Under the pieces are notes generated by a model. That model did not search any database. It saw only the letters and a list, made by a program, of their open reading frames with translations, and was not told the DNA's origin. Shown here piece by piece: positions 1 to 8,761 of a stretch of DNA of 46,407 bases. The DNA comes from Bradyrhizobium jicamae. GTDB lineage: Bacteria; Pseudomonadota; Alphaproteobacteria; Rhizobiales; Xanthobacteraceae. The DNA lies in NCBI RefSeq assembly GCF_001440395.1, contig NZ_LLXZ01000046.1, positions 18,529-64,935 on the forward strand. Reading direction: 5' to 3'. The first letter of the stretch is position 1; the number at the start of each line of letters is the position of its first letter. The position numbers were made by a program, and so were the translations under genes.

Positions 1-6
1 CGCGGC

Positions 7-70
7 GGGGCGGGGTGACGGTCTCTCCACGCGTGCGCTGTTGGATGCGGAGGGACCGTCACCCCGCCCC
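7..70. repeat. Long inverted repeat, 22-bp arms
   Basis: Arms 7-28 and 49-70 are reverse complements with a single mismatch and enclose a 20-base loop. The arms are GC-rich (ggggcggggtgacggtc at the left). As RNA this would be a very stable hairpin. It lies before the first gene, so it may end the transcript of a gene left of the window or be one copy of a dispersed palindromic family. No other copy was seen in this window. Confidence 0.7.
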
Positions 71-103
71 GTCTCGCATTCCGCTTGCGCTCCATGCGAG
101 CCG

Positions 104-126
104 ACCCGCCCCCTCAAGGGGCGGGT
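104..126. terminator. GC-rich hairpin, possible terminator
   Basis: A perfect 9-bp stem (acccgcccc / ggggcgggt) with a 5-base loop. There is no T-run after it, so it is not a classical intrinsic terminator. Its place between an upstream gene outside the window and the NIPSNAP gene fits a transcript end. Confidence 0.4.
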
Positions 127-208
127 GAAGTGAGGGCGCCTTTGACGAGCGCGTCGATTGTTGCGACAACTCCCGCCCGCAAGAACAACAACCTTGGGAG
201 CAAAGCCG

Positions 209-535
209 ATGATCATGGAAATGCGCGTCTATCGCTGTCTGCCGGGCCGCCTGCCGGCGTTGATGAAGCGCTTCGATACGCTGACGCTGAAACTGTGGGA
301 CAAGCACGGCATCAAGCAGGCCGGCTTCTACACCACGCTGATCGGCACCTCCAATCAGGAACTGACCTACTTCGTCGCCTGGGACTCGCTGGCCGACCGC
401 GAAAAGAAGTGGACCGCATTCCAGTCCGATCCGGACTGGATCGCCGGCCGCGCCAAGAGCGAGGAGGACGGCCAGATCATCGACAACATCGTCAGCCAGC
501 TGCTGGTGCCGACGGCGTTCTCCGCGGTAAAATAG
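209..535 (+). CDS. NIPSNAP family protein
   Basis: A 108-residue protein that fits one NIPSNAP domain, a ferredoxin-like alpha+beta fold related to dimeric alpha-beta barrels. It opens with [19 protein letters not shown] and contains a mid-domain [15 protein letters not shown] stretch typical of the family. The start at 209 has a GGGAG ribosome site about nine bases upstream; the longer in-frame start at 158 lacks one and would add a non-conserved tail. The biochemical role of bacterial NIPSNAP proteins is poorly known. No signal peptide is seen, so it is probably cytoplasmic. It precedes kdsA on the same strand, with a hairpin between them, so co-transcription is uncertain. Confidence 0.85.
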   Translation: MIMEMRVYRCLPGRLPALMKRFDTLTLKLWDKHGIKQAGFYTTLIGTSNQELTYFVAWDSLADREKKWTAFQSDPDWIAGRAKSEEDGQIIDNIVSQLLVPTAFSAVK

Positions 536-586
536 CCGCGGGTGCAACCCTGATATTCAGGGGTTAAACGGGGTTGATCCTGGGGT

Positions 587-607
587 CGCGGACCGGCATG
601 GTCCGCG
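587..607. terminator. 8-bp hairpin between NIPSNAP gene and kdsA
   Basis: cgcggacc and ggtccgcg pair perfectly around a 5-base loop. It sits 51 bases after the NIPSNAP stop and just before the kdsA ribosome site (aaagga near 616). It could end the first transcript or be a hairpin in the kdsA leader. No T-run follows. Confidence 0.4.
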
Positions 608-629
608 CCGAATACAAAGGAAAAATCCC

Positions 630-1481
630 TTGAACGCGAAAGTCGAAGCAGCTCCGGTCGTCTCGGTAGGCCCGGTCAAATTCGGCAACGGCCTGCCGAT
701 TTCGATCATTGCTGGTCCCTGCCAGCTCGAAAGCCGGGCGCATGCGCTCGAAGTGGCGAGCGCGCTGAAGGAAATCGCCAGCCGCCTCGGGATTGGCCTC
801 GTCTACAAGACCTCCTTCGACAAGGCCAACCGCACTTCAGGCTCGGCCGCGCGCGGCGTCGGTCTCGCGCAGGCCCTGCCGATCTTCGCCGAGATTCGCT
901 CCTCGCTCGGTTTGCCTGTCCTGACCGACGTCCACGAGGCCTCGCAATGCGCGGAAGCCGCGCAGGCGGTCGACGTGCTGCAGATCCCGGCGTTCCTCTG
1001 CCGGCAGACGGATCTGCTATTGGCAGCTGCGGCGACCGGGAAGGTCGTCAACGTCAAGAAGGGACAGTTCCTCGCGCCGTGGGAGATGACCAACGTCGTC
1101 ACCAAGATCACCGGCGGCGGCAATCCGAACGTGATGGTGACCGAACGCGGCGCCTCGTTCGGCTACAACACGCTGGTATCAGACATGCGCGCGCTGCCGA
1201 TCATGGCGCAGACGACAGGCGCGCCCGTTATTTTCGACGCCACCCATTCGGTGCAGCAACCGGGCGGGAAGGGCACTTCATCAGGGGGCCAGCGCGAATT
1301 CGTCCCCGTGCTGGCGCGGGCGGCGGTCGCCGTCGGCGTCGCCGGCGTGTTCATCGAGACCCATCCGGACCCTGATCGCGCGCCGTCTGACGGACCCAAC
1401 ATGGTGCCGCTGCGCGAGTTCGAGGCGCTGGTGAAGCGGCTGATGGCGTTCGACGCGCTTTCCAAGAACGCTGCGTCGTGA
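630..1481 (+). CDS. kdsA: 3-deoxy-8-phosphooctulonate synthase
   Basis: Condenses phosphoenolpyruvate with arabinose 5-phosphate to KDO 8-phosphate, the first committed step of KDO synthesis for the lipid A inner core, in the cytoplasm. The 283 residues match the usual length. The PEP-binding motif GPCQLES is at residues 29-35, [10 protein letters not shown] at 59-68, and there are LTDVHE and [12 protein letters not shown] signatures further on. The start is TTG at 630, chosen because an AAAGGA site lies about nine bases upstream and the protein begins at the expected place. Its stop overlaps the start of the following MFS gene by four bases, so the two are probably translationally coupled. 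In related alphaproteobacteria kdsA lies near eno; here about 7.4 kb separates them. Confidence 0.97.
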   Translation: MNAKVEAAPVVSVGPVKFGNGLPISIIAGPCQLESRAHALEVASALKEIASRLGIGLVYKTSFDKANRTSGSAARGVGLAQALPIFAEIRSSLGLPVLTDVHEASQCAEAAQAVDVLQIPAFLCRQTDLLLAAAATGKVVNVKKGQFLAPWEMTNVVTKITGGGNPNVMVTERGASFGYNTLVSDMRALPIMAQTTGAPVIFDATHSVQQPGGKGTSSGGQREFVPVLARAAVAVGVAGVFIETHPDPDRAPSDGPNMVPLREFEALVKRLMAFDALSKNAAS

Positions 1482-2671
1482 CCGCTGCCAGCGGCATGCC
1501 GCCGGCGCTTAATATCATTGCGCTCGCAACCTTTTCGGCGGCCCTGTCCGCCCGCGCGCTCGATCCGGTGTTGCCGCACGTAGCCGAGGATTTTTCGGTC
1601 AGCATCGCCACCGCCGCCAGTTTCGCCGCTGCCTTCGCCTTCACCTTTGCCATCATCCAGCCGGTGCTCGGCGCCTTCGCCGACATTTTCGGCAAGGCGA
1701 GGCTGATGATCGTGGCGCTTACGCTGCTCGGCTTCGCCAACATTCTCGGCGCGATGGCGACGTCGTTTCCGCTGTTGTTCGCGAGCCGCATTCTGGCCGG
1801 CATCGGTTCGGGCGGCGTGTTTCCGATTGCGCTGGGGCTGACCAGCGATCTCGTCGGCGCCGAAAAGCGCCAGGTCGCGATCGGGCGCACGCTGGCCGGC
1901 GCCATGACCGGCAATCTGCTGGGCGCCACCGTGTCCGGCCTGATCGGCGATTTCCTCGGCTGGCGCGGCGTGCTCGCCGTGCTCGGGGCAATCGTCGTGC
2001 TGGCCTCGATCGTGGTTGCGATCGGGTTTCGCGGCGCGGCGCTGACACGTCCGCCGCGCACCAGCCTGTCGGCCCTCAAGCAGGGTTATCGCACGATCTT
2101 CACCAACCCGAACGCGTACATCTGTTACTCGGCCGTCTTTATTGAAGGCTGTTGCGTGCTCGGCCTGTTTCCGTTCATTGCCTCTTTCCTGTTCGACCTC
2201 GGACAAACCTCGCTGTCGATCGCGGGTGTCGTCATCGCCGGCTTCGCGGTCGGCGGCCTCTTCTACACCATGACGGTGTCGCGGCTTCTGCCTGTTATCG
2301 GCGTCAACGGGATGATCATCGGCGGCGCGGCGCTGGTCGGTGTACAGCTCATGGCGGTTGCGTTGGGGCTGGAATGGAGATTGCAGCTACTCAATCTGGT
2401 CTTCATGGGCTGGGGTTTCTACATGATCCACGGCAGCCTCCAGGTATTCGCCAGCGAATTGTCAGCGGAAGCGCGCGCGACGGCGCTGTCGTTGCACGCG
2501 TTCTTTTTCTTCATGGGCCAGACCGTCGGCCCGATCGCCTACGGTTTTGGAATCCAGCATGCCGGCAAGGTTCCGACCTTGCTGACCGCGGGGGCCATCA
2601 TGATCGTACTGGGCTTTGTCTGCGCCAGACTGCTGCGCCAGACGCGACCGGCGGATGCGCCGTCGACGTAG
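1478..2671 (+). CDS. MFS transporter, sugar/drug efflux type
   Basis: A 397-residue protein with about twelve hydrophobic segments, fitting the major facilitator superfamily. The loop between helices 2 and 3 carries [13 protein letters not shown], a variant of the MFS signature, and [20 protein letters not shown] in the second half resembles the AraJ/arabinose-efflux and drug-efflux branch. The GTG start overlaps the kdsA stop (GTGA), so it shares the kdsA transcript. The substrate cannot be read from sequence; the coupling suggests, but does not show, a link to envelope sugar metabolism. It converges on the exported protein gene at 2676, with a gap of only four bases. Confidence 0.9.
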   Translation: MTAASGMPPALNIIALATFSAALSARALDPVLPHVAEDFSVSIATAASFAAAFAFTFAIIQPVLGAFADIFGKARLMIVALTLLGFANILGAMATSFPLLFASRILAGIGSGGVFPIALGLTSDLVGAEKRQVAIGRTLAGAMTGNLLGATVSGLIGDFLGWRGVLAVLGAIVVLASIVVAIGFRGAALTRPPRTSLSALKQGYRTIFTNPNAYICYSAVFIEGCCVLGLFPFIASFLFDLGQTSLSIAGVVIAGFAVGGLFYTMTVSRLLPVIGVNGMIIGGAALVGVQLMAVALGLEWRLQLLNLVFMGWGFYMIHGSLQVFASELSAEARATALSLHAFFFFMGQTVGPIAYGFGIQHAGKVPTLLTAGAIMIVLGFVCARLLRQTRPADAPST

Positions 2672-2675
2672 CCCC

Positions 2676-3656
2676 TCAGCGTGCGTTCAAGGCCGCCGAC
2701 AACAGCCGCTCGGCCTGCCGGGTTGCTTCCGCAAAGGCTGGCTGCTTCGGCGCGCGTTCAGTGAAGCAGCGCTTATACGCGTCCTCGCCCTTCTGGCGCA
2801 GGTTTCCCAGCCTGTCATAGGCCTTCCTATCGATCTTTCCTGAGCGGAGATCGTCATCGGCCTGTTCGGCCTTCTGGTTGAAGCCGGTCCGGATCGCGAT
2901 GCAGGCCGGGATTGTCACCTCGGGCGCGATCGATCCGTAGGCGACGTAGACCTTGCCGCCGGCGATCGCGGACACGAACACGTGGTCGGCCGCATCTGGG
3001 ATATCGGACTGGGTTCGCCCAGCCAGCATGGCGTTGGCAAAACTGGCGCCGGCAGGTTTTGCAATCGGCAACGAATTGAAACTGATGACCGCAGCGCCGC
3101 TCGACACCGCCTGCGTATAAAAACTCTCGTCCTTCAGCGCCGCGCCGATCTGCTGCGGCACGTTCCTGACGCCTTTGTCCCACCAGTCCTTGTGGGCGCG
3201 CAGCCAGCGTTCGAACAGCGTCTGCGTCGTGACGACGATGTGCGCCTTCGGCGCGACATATTTGCCGTCGGTGCCATCCTGGCCGGCCTTCTCGCCATTC
3301 TTGCCTAGCAGAGCGTCGAAGCGCAGGCCATCGAGCATGCCAAAGCCTTCGTCGCCTTTGGCGAAGGTGTCGATGTGCAGCCTGGCCGGGCCAAAGCCCT
3401 CGCGGGCCGGCTCGTTGAGCATGGCGCGCATCTGCGCCCCGAGATCGGCGCTTGCCGCCTCCTCGGCCTTTCGCGCGGCCTCGTCTGCGTTGCCGGCATC
3501 GTAGATGGCCGAGATTTTGTCGATCGCCGCATCGCGTGCAGCGATGTAGCGATCCTCAGCTGATTTTGCCGGTGGCGCGGCTGATACGTTCGAGATCGTT
3601 GCGGCGAGGCAGAGCGGGACGAGAAGCCGGAGGACGGCGGAGCGGGCATTGTTCAT
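2676..3656 (-). CDS. Exported protein of unknown function
   Basis: A 326-residue protein I do not recognise. The first ~27 residues form a Sec signal peptide (hydrophobic AVLRLLVPLCLAATISNVSA, then AAPP), so it is probably periplasmic. An Ala/Glu-rich helical stretch follows at about 35-85. A central part holds KAHIVVTTQTLFERWLRAHKDWW, and two cysteines sit near the C-terminal third (IPACIAIRTGF and YKRCFTERAP), which could form a disulfide. The ATG start is the only one giving a complete signal peptide, although its ribosome site is weak. It stands alone on its strand, converging on the MFS gene. Confidence 0.75.
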   Translation of the reverse strand: MNNARSAVLRLLVPLCLAATISNVSAAPPAKSAEDRYIAARDAAIDKISAIYDAGNADEAARKAEEAASADLGAQMRAMLNEPAREGFGPARLHIDTFAKGDEGFGMLDGLRFDALLGKNGEKAGQDGTDGKYVAPKAHIVVTTQTLFERWLRAHKDWWDKGVRNVPQQIGAALKDESFYTQAVSSGAAVISFNSLPIAKPAGASFANAMLAGRTQSDIPDAADHVFVSAIAGGKVYVAYGSIAPEVTIPACIAIRTGFNQKAEQADDDLRSGKIDRKAYDRLGNLRQKGEDAYKRCFTERAPKQPAFAEATRQAERLLSAALNAR

Positions 3657-3849
3657 GGGCGGTGGTCGGCCGTACCGGCCTTCCGGTTCAAGCGGTGGGG
3701 GTGAGGCTCGGCGCCATCAGCAAAAATTTTGCGGTCCATAAAAATTTCAAAGTCGCAATTCCGAGACGCGCGGGCCAATTTTGCCTCGTGATCTCGAACG
3801 GCGTTGGCGCTTCGCCAAATGCCACGCCGCAACTGGGAGTGAGGCCAGG

Positions 3850-4566
3850 TTGAACAGGTTCAGGGCCATCATGTTCGACGTCGACGGAACCATGGCGGAG
3901 ACGGAGGAATTTCATCGACGCGCATTCAATGACGCGTTCAGCCATTTCGATCTGCCGTGGCGCTGGGATGTCGCAACTTACGGCAAGCTGCTGCGGATCG
4001 CAGGCGGAAGAGAGCGTATCAGGTATTTTTGGGATTCGCTCTCCGAGGACCGCTTCGATCTTTCAGATGGTCGCATCAACGAAGTGCACCGCTTCAAGAC
4101 GCGCCGATATGCGGAACTGGTTGGCAGCGGCGCCTGCGGACTGCGACCGGGAGTGGTCGACCTGATCGTTCGAGCACGCGACGGGCGGTTGCGGCTAGCG
4201 ATCGTTACGACCACGTCGCGGGACAATATTGGCGCACTACTTAGCCAAAATCTGGGACCGGACTGGAACCGGAATTTCGACGTGATCGTTTCCGGGGAAG
4301 ACGTGCCCAACAAAAAACCGGCACCAGACGCCTATCTCGTGGCTCTCGACACTCTTGGTCTGCCTGCCGCGTCTTGCCTGGCCATCGAGGACTCTCGTAA
4401 CGGTCTGGTGGCAGCGGCCTCTGCCGGTGCCCCGGTCCTGATTACCCGCAGCTTGTATTTTCGAGACGAGGATTTCACGGGCGCAGCCAGCGTCACGGAT
4501 GATTTAACCGATTTGCCTGACGATTTCTGGCTTCTCCAGCGCTGTGAGACTAGAGGCCAAGCGTGA
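3850..4566 (+). CDS. cbbY: CbbY-type HAD phosphatase
   Basis: A haloacid-dehalogenase-superfamily phosphatase of about 238 residues. The catalytic motif FDVDGT gives nucleophile D10 and acid/base D12. The cap region starts with ETEEFHRRAFNDAF and contains GGRERIRYFW, both close to the CbbY/beta-phosphoglucomutase group. Motif III is NKKPAPDAY (lysines 155-156) and motif IV IEDSRNGLVAA. CbbY enzymes remove phosphate from xylulose 1,5-bisphosphate, an inhibitor of RuBisCO. No other Calvin-cycle gene is in the window, so the true substrate may be another sugar phosphate. I chose TTG at 3850 because the protein then begins just before the first strand; an in-frame TTG at 3781 would add 23 unlikely residues. 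Its 3' end overlaps the opposite gene by 17 bases. Confidence 0.8.
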   Translation: MNRFRAIMFDVDGTMAETEEFHRRAFNDAFSHFDLPWRWDVATYGKLLRIAGGRERIRYFWDSLSEDRFDLSDGRINEVHRFKTRRYAELVGSGACGLRPGVVDLIVRARDGRLRLAIVTTTSRDNIGALLSQNLGPDWNRNFDVIVSGEDVPNKKPAPDAYLVALDTLGLPAASCLAIEDSRNGLVAAASAGAPVLITRSLYFRDEDFTGAASVTDDLTDLPDDFWLLQRCETRGQA

Positions 4567-5110
4567 TCTCGGCCCAGCGCATCACGGTGTTGCCATTGAG
4601 AAACTCGATCACGCCGGGCTCGATGGCTGCCGGCCGGTCGTGGCCGAGCACAGCGGTCGCTGTGATCATGTCGCAGCGGTCCCTAAAGACGACCGATATC
4701 GCCGTCTTGCCAAGCGGATTGCGGGCGTTGAGCGTGTAGGCGCGGCTGCGACCATCCATCCGCGCGATTCTGATTGGACGGCTGGCGCCGAGCGGCGAGA
4801 CGTCGCCGATGAGAGCAAGATCTCCCATACGGTCCACATCGTCGTCATCGGCTATGCCTGTCGTGCAATTGCAAAAGCCGATCTTGGCGCGCAGATAGAC
4901 ATTCACCTCGGTACCGCAGTCCGCGGCCCTGCACCGGAACGCCTTTCCTTTGCCCCACGGATCGGCGGGGAAGGGCCAGGCTATCTCGGTCCATACCGGC
5001 GCGGTCGCGGTTGCGGCCGCGCGCTGTGACAGACCGGACCATGCCAGCATCGCAGCCAGCACGCTTCCCAGAGACACCGATACAATGGCGACACGACCGA
5101 CCGGCCTCAT
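4550..5110 (-). CDS. Cysteine-containing exported protein, unknown
   Basis: A 186-residue protein with an N-terminal hydrophobic segment (VAIVSVSLGSVLAAMLAW, about 8-25), either a signal peptide or a membrane anchor. The mature part has closely spaced cysteines: FRCRAADCGTEV, then IGFCNCTTGIADDDDVDRMGD, and one more at FRDRCDM. The acidic DDDDVDRMGD stretch could bind a cation, but this is inference. I do not recognise the family. The start at 5110 is preceded by GGTGGTGAG. It lies 18 bases downstream of the TPR-like gene on the same strand, so the two may share a transcript. Convergent 17-base overlap with the CbbY gene. Confidence 0.75.
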   Translation of the reverse strand: MRPVGRVAIVSVSLGSVLAAMLAWSGLSQRAAATATAPVWTEIAWPFPADPWGKGKAFRCRAADCGTEVNVYLRAKIGFCNCTTGIADDDDVDRMGDLALIGDVSPLGASRPIRIARMDGRSRAYTLNARNPLGKTAISVVFRDRCDMITATAVLGHDRPAAIEPGVIEFLNGNTVMRWAEITLGL

Positions 5111-5128
5111 CTCACCACCGTGGTTGGA

Positions 5129-6715
5129 CTAGTTGCTGGCGAGATACTTCTTCGCCGCCGCGACTTCTGGGCGTTCAGTGTCGGCATTCGCCGTCAGCGC
5201 CACGAGTTGCTGATAGTTGTCTCGTGCCGCAGCCTTGTCACCGAGCGTATCGGCGGCCTTGGCGGCGCCTGCGTAGCCCTGAAGGCGGTTCGGCTCCTTG
5301 GTCTTGGTGGCCTCGAAGGCCGCAAGGGCTTCCCTGGTCATGCCGCGATCGAGCAGCATGAAGCCGTAGAGTTCGCGCGCCGGGGCCAGCGGGCCGGGCG
5401 TGATGGCGTGTTTCTCGGTCTTGTCCTCGGCATCCGCTGCGGCGCTCATGGCCCTGAGGGCCTCGTCGTATTTGCCCTCCGCGTGAAGCACCCACGCCAG
5501 GGCGACCTGACGCTGGATGTCGACGATATCTGGCCAATAATTATCCTTGGCTTCGCGCAACTTGTCGCGCATTTCGGCAAGTTTTTGGACGTCGGCCCTG
5601 GCGGCCTCCGGTTTGCCAGTGTGCGCGGCGCCGAGAGCGCGGGCGAAGTGCGAGATCGCCATCGCGAAGTTTGAGCCGCTCGGCCTGACAGTTAGTTGTG
5701 AGGCGGCGTCCCACTCGCCGCGCTCGATTGCATAACGGGCCGGCGCCGCCGCCAGCGCGTAGTCGGCCGCCGCGACTGTGGCCTTGAAGTTAGTCTCCTT
5801 TGCCATCTCGTCCATGACGGCACGTGCCTGCTGGTCCTGGGCAAGCTGAAGGTAGGCGTAAACCATATAATCCTGCGCGTGCAGATAATTGCCCACCGAC
5901 TTCTCGGCCTTGGCTGCCTTTACGGAAGCGATGTTGGAAGCAATCGATTCCTTCCAATAGCCGACGCGGGTGTAGATGTGCGACGGCATATGCTGGGCAT
6001 GCGGCGCGGCCGGCGCGATCTTGGCGTAGCGGTTGGCGGCGTCGAGACCTTTATGCGCGGTCGTCGGATAGTCGTAGAGGTGGATCAGGTAATGCGTCAC
6101 CCCCGGATGCTGCGGAAGCCGCATGGAAAGCGGCTCCAGGATTGAGGCGCCCTTGGTCTGCTGTGTGTACGTCTTGTCGTTCAGGTCCGCCGACGCGTTG
6201 AGCGTGATGGCGTAGGCGATCTGAGCCTCGTCGTCATCTGGATACTTCGCCGCGACTTTCGCTTGGGCATCACGCAAGGCACGCATACGCTGGGCGTGGG
6301 GCACTTTGTCGTAATCCGTATACATCACCATAAGCGCATCGATGTAGTCGCGTTCGCGCTCGGTCTTTGCCCCGATCTCCTTGGCCTTGGTGATGGCGGC
6401 AAGGCCGGGCGCCAGATTCGGCCGCGGAATCGCGTTGTGCGGATTGTCCATCAGCGTGAGAGCAATGCCATAATGTGCCATGGCACATGTCGGGTCTGCC
6501 TCTAGGACCTCCTCAAAGATCTCCTTGCCGTTAATGTACCAAAAGGAATGCTGATAGCGCATGGCGCGATCGAAACGACGCTGCGCCACCTCGTTGCAAG
6601 AGGTCTTGAAATGCACTTGACCGAGCTGCCGATCCACATCGTCTTGCGCAAGCAGCGGCTGGGACGTCGAGAGGGTAAGAGTTGCGACGGTAGACGCGAG
6701 GAGAGACTTCCGCAT
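5129..6715 (-). CDS. Exported TPR-like repeat protein
   Basis: A 528-residue periplasmic protein. The first 23 residues are a clear Sec signal peptide ending in PLLAQ. The rest is almost wholly helical, with TPR-like pairs: AMAHYGIALTLM, GLAAITKAKEIG, YDEALRAMSAAADAED, MTREALAAFEATKTKEP and a final DKAAARDNYQQLVALT. A conserved central block, HYLIHLYDYP followed by APHAQHMPSHIYTRVGYW, holds several histidines and recurs in a family of uncharacterised bacterial TPR proteins. The start has a strong GGAGGA site. Its partner is unknown; TPR arrays normally hold protein complexes together. The small cysteine-containing exported gene follows closely. Confidence 0.88.
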   Translation of the reverse strand: MRKSLLASTVATLTLSTSQPLLAQDDVDRQLGQVHFKTSCNEVAQRRFDRAMRYQHSFWYINGKEIFEEVLEADPTCAMAHYGIALTLMDNPHNAIPRPNLAPGLAAITKAKEIGAKTERERDYIDALMVMYTDYDKVPHAQRMRALRDAQAKVAAKYPDDDEAQIAYAITLNASADLNDKTYTQQTKGASILEPLSMRLPQHPGVTHYLIHLYDYPTTAHKGLDAANRYAKIAPAAPHAQHMPSHIYTRVGYWKESIASNIASVKAAKAEKSVGNYLHAQDYMVYAYLQLAQDQQARAVMDEMAKETNFKATVAAADYALAAAPARYAIERGEWDAASQLTVRPSGSNFAMAISHFARALGAAHTGKPEAARADVQKLAEMRDKLREAKDNYWPDIVDIQRQVALAWVLHAEGKYDEALRAMSAAADAEDKTEKHAITPGPLAPARELYGFMLLDRGMTREALAAFEATKTKEPNRLQGYAGAAKAADTLGDKAAARDNYQQLVALTANADTERPEVAAAKKYLASN

Positions 6716-6878
6716 GGACTTCCTCCGTTTGGCAAATCTAGAAAAGAATAGATGTACTATACGACTTTCGTGGCTGTGCTTGAATGAGTATGTGGTCGTG
6801 GCAGCGCAACTGACCTTTCTCTCTGAGCGTAAACGGTTACCGGAAGTCCGAGGATAGCCCCTTCTTGTCGATCAGCGT

Positions 6879-7346
6879 TCATCCCCGCCCGCGATAGGGC
6901 GCGACGCCCTGATCCGGCACCCACATGTCCTTCGGCAATTTTCCGGTCTGCCAGAACACGTCGATCGGGATGCCGCCGCGCGGATACCAGTAGCCGCCGA
7001 TGCGCAGCCATTTCGGTTTGATCTCGGCCGCGATCCGCTTGCCGATCATGACCGTGCAATCCTCGTGAAAGGCGCCGTGGTTGCGGAAACTTGCCACATA
7101 GAGCTTCAGCGATTTCGACTCCAGCAGCCATTGTCCGGGCGCATAGTCGATCACGAGATGCGCGAAGTCCGGCTGGCCCGTCACCGGGCAGATCGAGGTG
7201 AATTCCGGCGCGGTGAAGCGGACCAGATAATTGGTGCCGGCCTGCGGATTGGGTACGCGGTCTAGCTTGGCCTTCTCGGGGCTGTCGGGCCATTCCACGG
7301 CGCGGCCGAGTTGCAGTGATTTTGGCAATGATTTTTTGGCCATCAT
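6879..7346 (-). CDS. queF: NADPH-dependent preQ0 reductase
   Basis: Reduces 7-cyano-7-deazaguanine (preQ0) to preQ1 in queuosine tRNA-modification synthesis, in the cytoplasm. The 155-residue length marks the short, unimodular QueF type. The thioimide-forming cysteine is C53 in [14 protein letters not shown] with D60 following. The family motif ESKSLK is at 76-81, and [11 protein letters not shown] at 88-97 supplies the H and E residues for substrate binding. I chose ATG at 7346 because AGGA lies seven bases upstream; the adjacent ATG at 7343 is equally possible. The longer frame to 7397 adds non-family residues. No other queuosine gene is in the window, and the 54-base gap upstream seems too short for a preQ1 riboswitch with its own promoter. 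Confidence 0.96.
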   Translation of the reverse strand: MMAKKSLPKSLQLGRAVEWPDSPEKAKLDRVPNPQAGTNYLVRFTAPEFTSICPVTGQPDFAHLVIDYAPGQWLLESKSLKLYVASFRNHGAFHEDCTVMIGKRIAAEIKPKWLRIGGYWYPRGGIPIDVFWQTGKLPKDMWVPDQGVAPYRGRG

Positions 7347-7400
7347 GATCGTCCTGTTGCGAGGGCTGACATGGACGCAACAAGGCGTGGCCGTCAACCG

Positions 7401-7772
7401 TCAGCGCGAGGCGGGGTCGGCGAGAAACTTCACCAGCGCCTGCCGTTCGGCGGCGTTCTCGATGCCGCGCATCGACATCCATAATCCCGGAAACATCGCC
7501 GCGGGATCGGCCAGGAAGCTCTCCAGCCGCTTCGCATCCCAGCGCAAGCCCTCGTCACGCGCCTTGCGCAGCACCGGCGAGTAGTCGAAGCCGGCATCGC
7601 TGCCGACTGCGCGACCGATCAGGCCTGAGAGATTGGGGCCGGGGAGGTTGCGCTCGGCCGGATCGAGGCTGTGGCAGGCACGGCAGGGGGTGAAGGCCAG
7701 CGCGCCGTCTTCCGCCGCATGGGCGGAAGCGGGCAGGAGGAGAGACAGCAGCAGAACGCCGAGTGACTTCAC
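7401..7772 (-). CDS. Small periplasmic c-type cytochrome
   Basis: A 123-residue class I cytochrome c. Residues 1-19 are a Sec signal peptide (VLLLSLLLPASAHA). The haem-binding CRACH motif is at 30-34 and the sixth ligand is probably one of the methionines at 93, 99 or 101 in MFPGLWMSMRG. The PGPNLSGLIGR stretch is typical of cytochrome c2-like electron carriers. The GTG start overlaps the stop of the upstream beta-propeller gene by four bases (GTGA), which points to coupled translation and a shared role in the periplasm. The electron partner is not known; the propeller protein, or a dehydrogenase elsewhere, are the candidates. Confidence 0.9.
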   Translation of the reverse strand: MKSLGVLLLSLLLPASAHAAEDGALAFTPCRACHSLDPAERNLPGPNLSGLIGRAVGSDAGFDYSPVLRKARDEGLRWDAKRLESFLADPAAMFPGLWMSMRGIENAAERQALVKFLADPASR

Positions 7773-8761
7773 GCAGGTGCGACCGTCTGGATTACGACGA
7801 GACGGTCATTGCCGGATTCGCCGCCCCAGGTTTCGCCGGGCCGGCCGTCGAGCTGGCGCACATTCGCGCCCGCTTTGTCGCTCGGGATTGCGTTGAACTT
7901 TTCGGTCACGGGATCGAAGCGTACAATTGCGTTCGCCCCGAAATCGGTAAGCCAGACCTTATCCTTGTCGTCGACATAGACCGCATAGGTTCGGGGATTG
8001 CTGCCGGGCAGCTTCCATGCCTTCCAGGAGCCGTCAGCGGGGTCGTGCATCGACACATTGCCGCTATTCCACTCGCTGACCCAGATCCGACCCTTGGAAT
8101 CCGACCAGACGCGCCGCGCGCCCTGGTTCGGCGTCGGCGGTTCGACCACGGTCGCGTTGCCGGTTGCCGGGTCGATTTTGGCGATGTGGTTGCCGGCGAG
8201 CGAGGCGTACCAGATGTCGCCTTTCGGCGTGATGGTCATTCCATAGGTGCCGCGGCCGCGCGGCGATTTGAACACGGTCATGTCGCCTGATTTCGGGTCG
8301 AGCCGACCATAGATGCCGGTTTGGCCGGTGAACCAGTAGATGCCGTTCTTGTCGAACACGGCGGTGTTGAGATTGGCGTGTGCCTCCTTTTCGGGCAGGC
8401 GGAACAGCGTCACCTTGTGGTCTCCGGGGTCGACGCGGGCGACGGCGTTCTGTCCGCCTTCGGTTACCCAGGGTGCGCCGTCCGGGCCGATGATGACGCC
8501 ATGGGGCGCGGCACCCTTGCCGAGGTCGACCAGTTTGTAGGAGCCGTCGCGTGGATCGAGACGGCCCAGCGTGCCGTTGCGCTGGCCGCAGAACCAGATC
8601 GTGCCGTCGGGGGCGGGGGTGGTGTCGCGTGAGCCCATGCCTGCGGCGACCGGATAATATTTGACGCGGAACGGGCCTTCCTGGGCGGCGGCCCTTTTCA
8701 GCAGGGCGGGCGCAGCGAGGATGCCAATGGCGGCGGTTCCAAGAAACTGGCGGCGATTCAT
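7769..8761 (-). CDS. Tat-exported Vgb/NHL-like beta-propeller protein
   Basis: A 330-residue protein. It starts MNRRQFLGTAAIGILAAP, a twin-arginine signal, so it is exported folded. The mature part is a run of ~45-residue blades with repeated motifs such as DGTIWFCGQRNGTLGRLDP, NGIYWFTGQTGIYGRLDP and KGRIWVSEWNSGN. This pattern matches the virginiamycin-B-lyase-like / NHL / SMP-30 propellers. Many such proteins are annotated as streptogramin lyases, but few have been tested, and I do not claim that activity here. The start at 8761 gives an intact Tat signal; the frame runs open to 8917 without family features. It is translationally coupled to a small cytochrome c and divergent from eno. Confidence 0.87.
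   Translation of the reverse strand: MNRRQFLGTAAIGILAAPALLKRAAAQEGPFRVKYYPVAAGMGSRDTTPAPDGTIWFCGQRNGTLGRLDPRDGSYKLVDLGKGAAPHGVIIGPDGAPWVTEGGQNAVARVDPGDHKVTLFRLPEKEAHANLNTAVFDKNGIYWFTGQTGIYGRLDPKSGDMTVFKSPRGRGTYGMTITPKGDIWYASLAGNHIAKIDPATGNATVVEPPTPNQGARRVWSDSKGRIWVSEWNSGNVSMHDPADGSWKAWKLPGSNPRTYAVYVDDKDKVWLTDFGANAIVRFDPVTEKFNAIPSDKAGANVRQLDGRPGETWGGESGNDRLVVIQTVAPA

Noticed and set aside
7347..7400. preQ1 riboswitch before queF
   Set aside because: The gap to the upstream gene is only 54 bases and I see no typical H-type pseudoknot with an A-rich tail.
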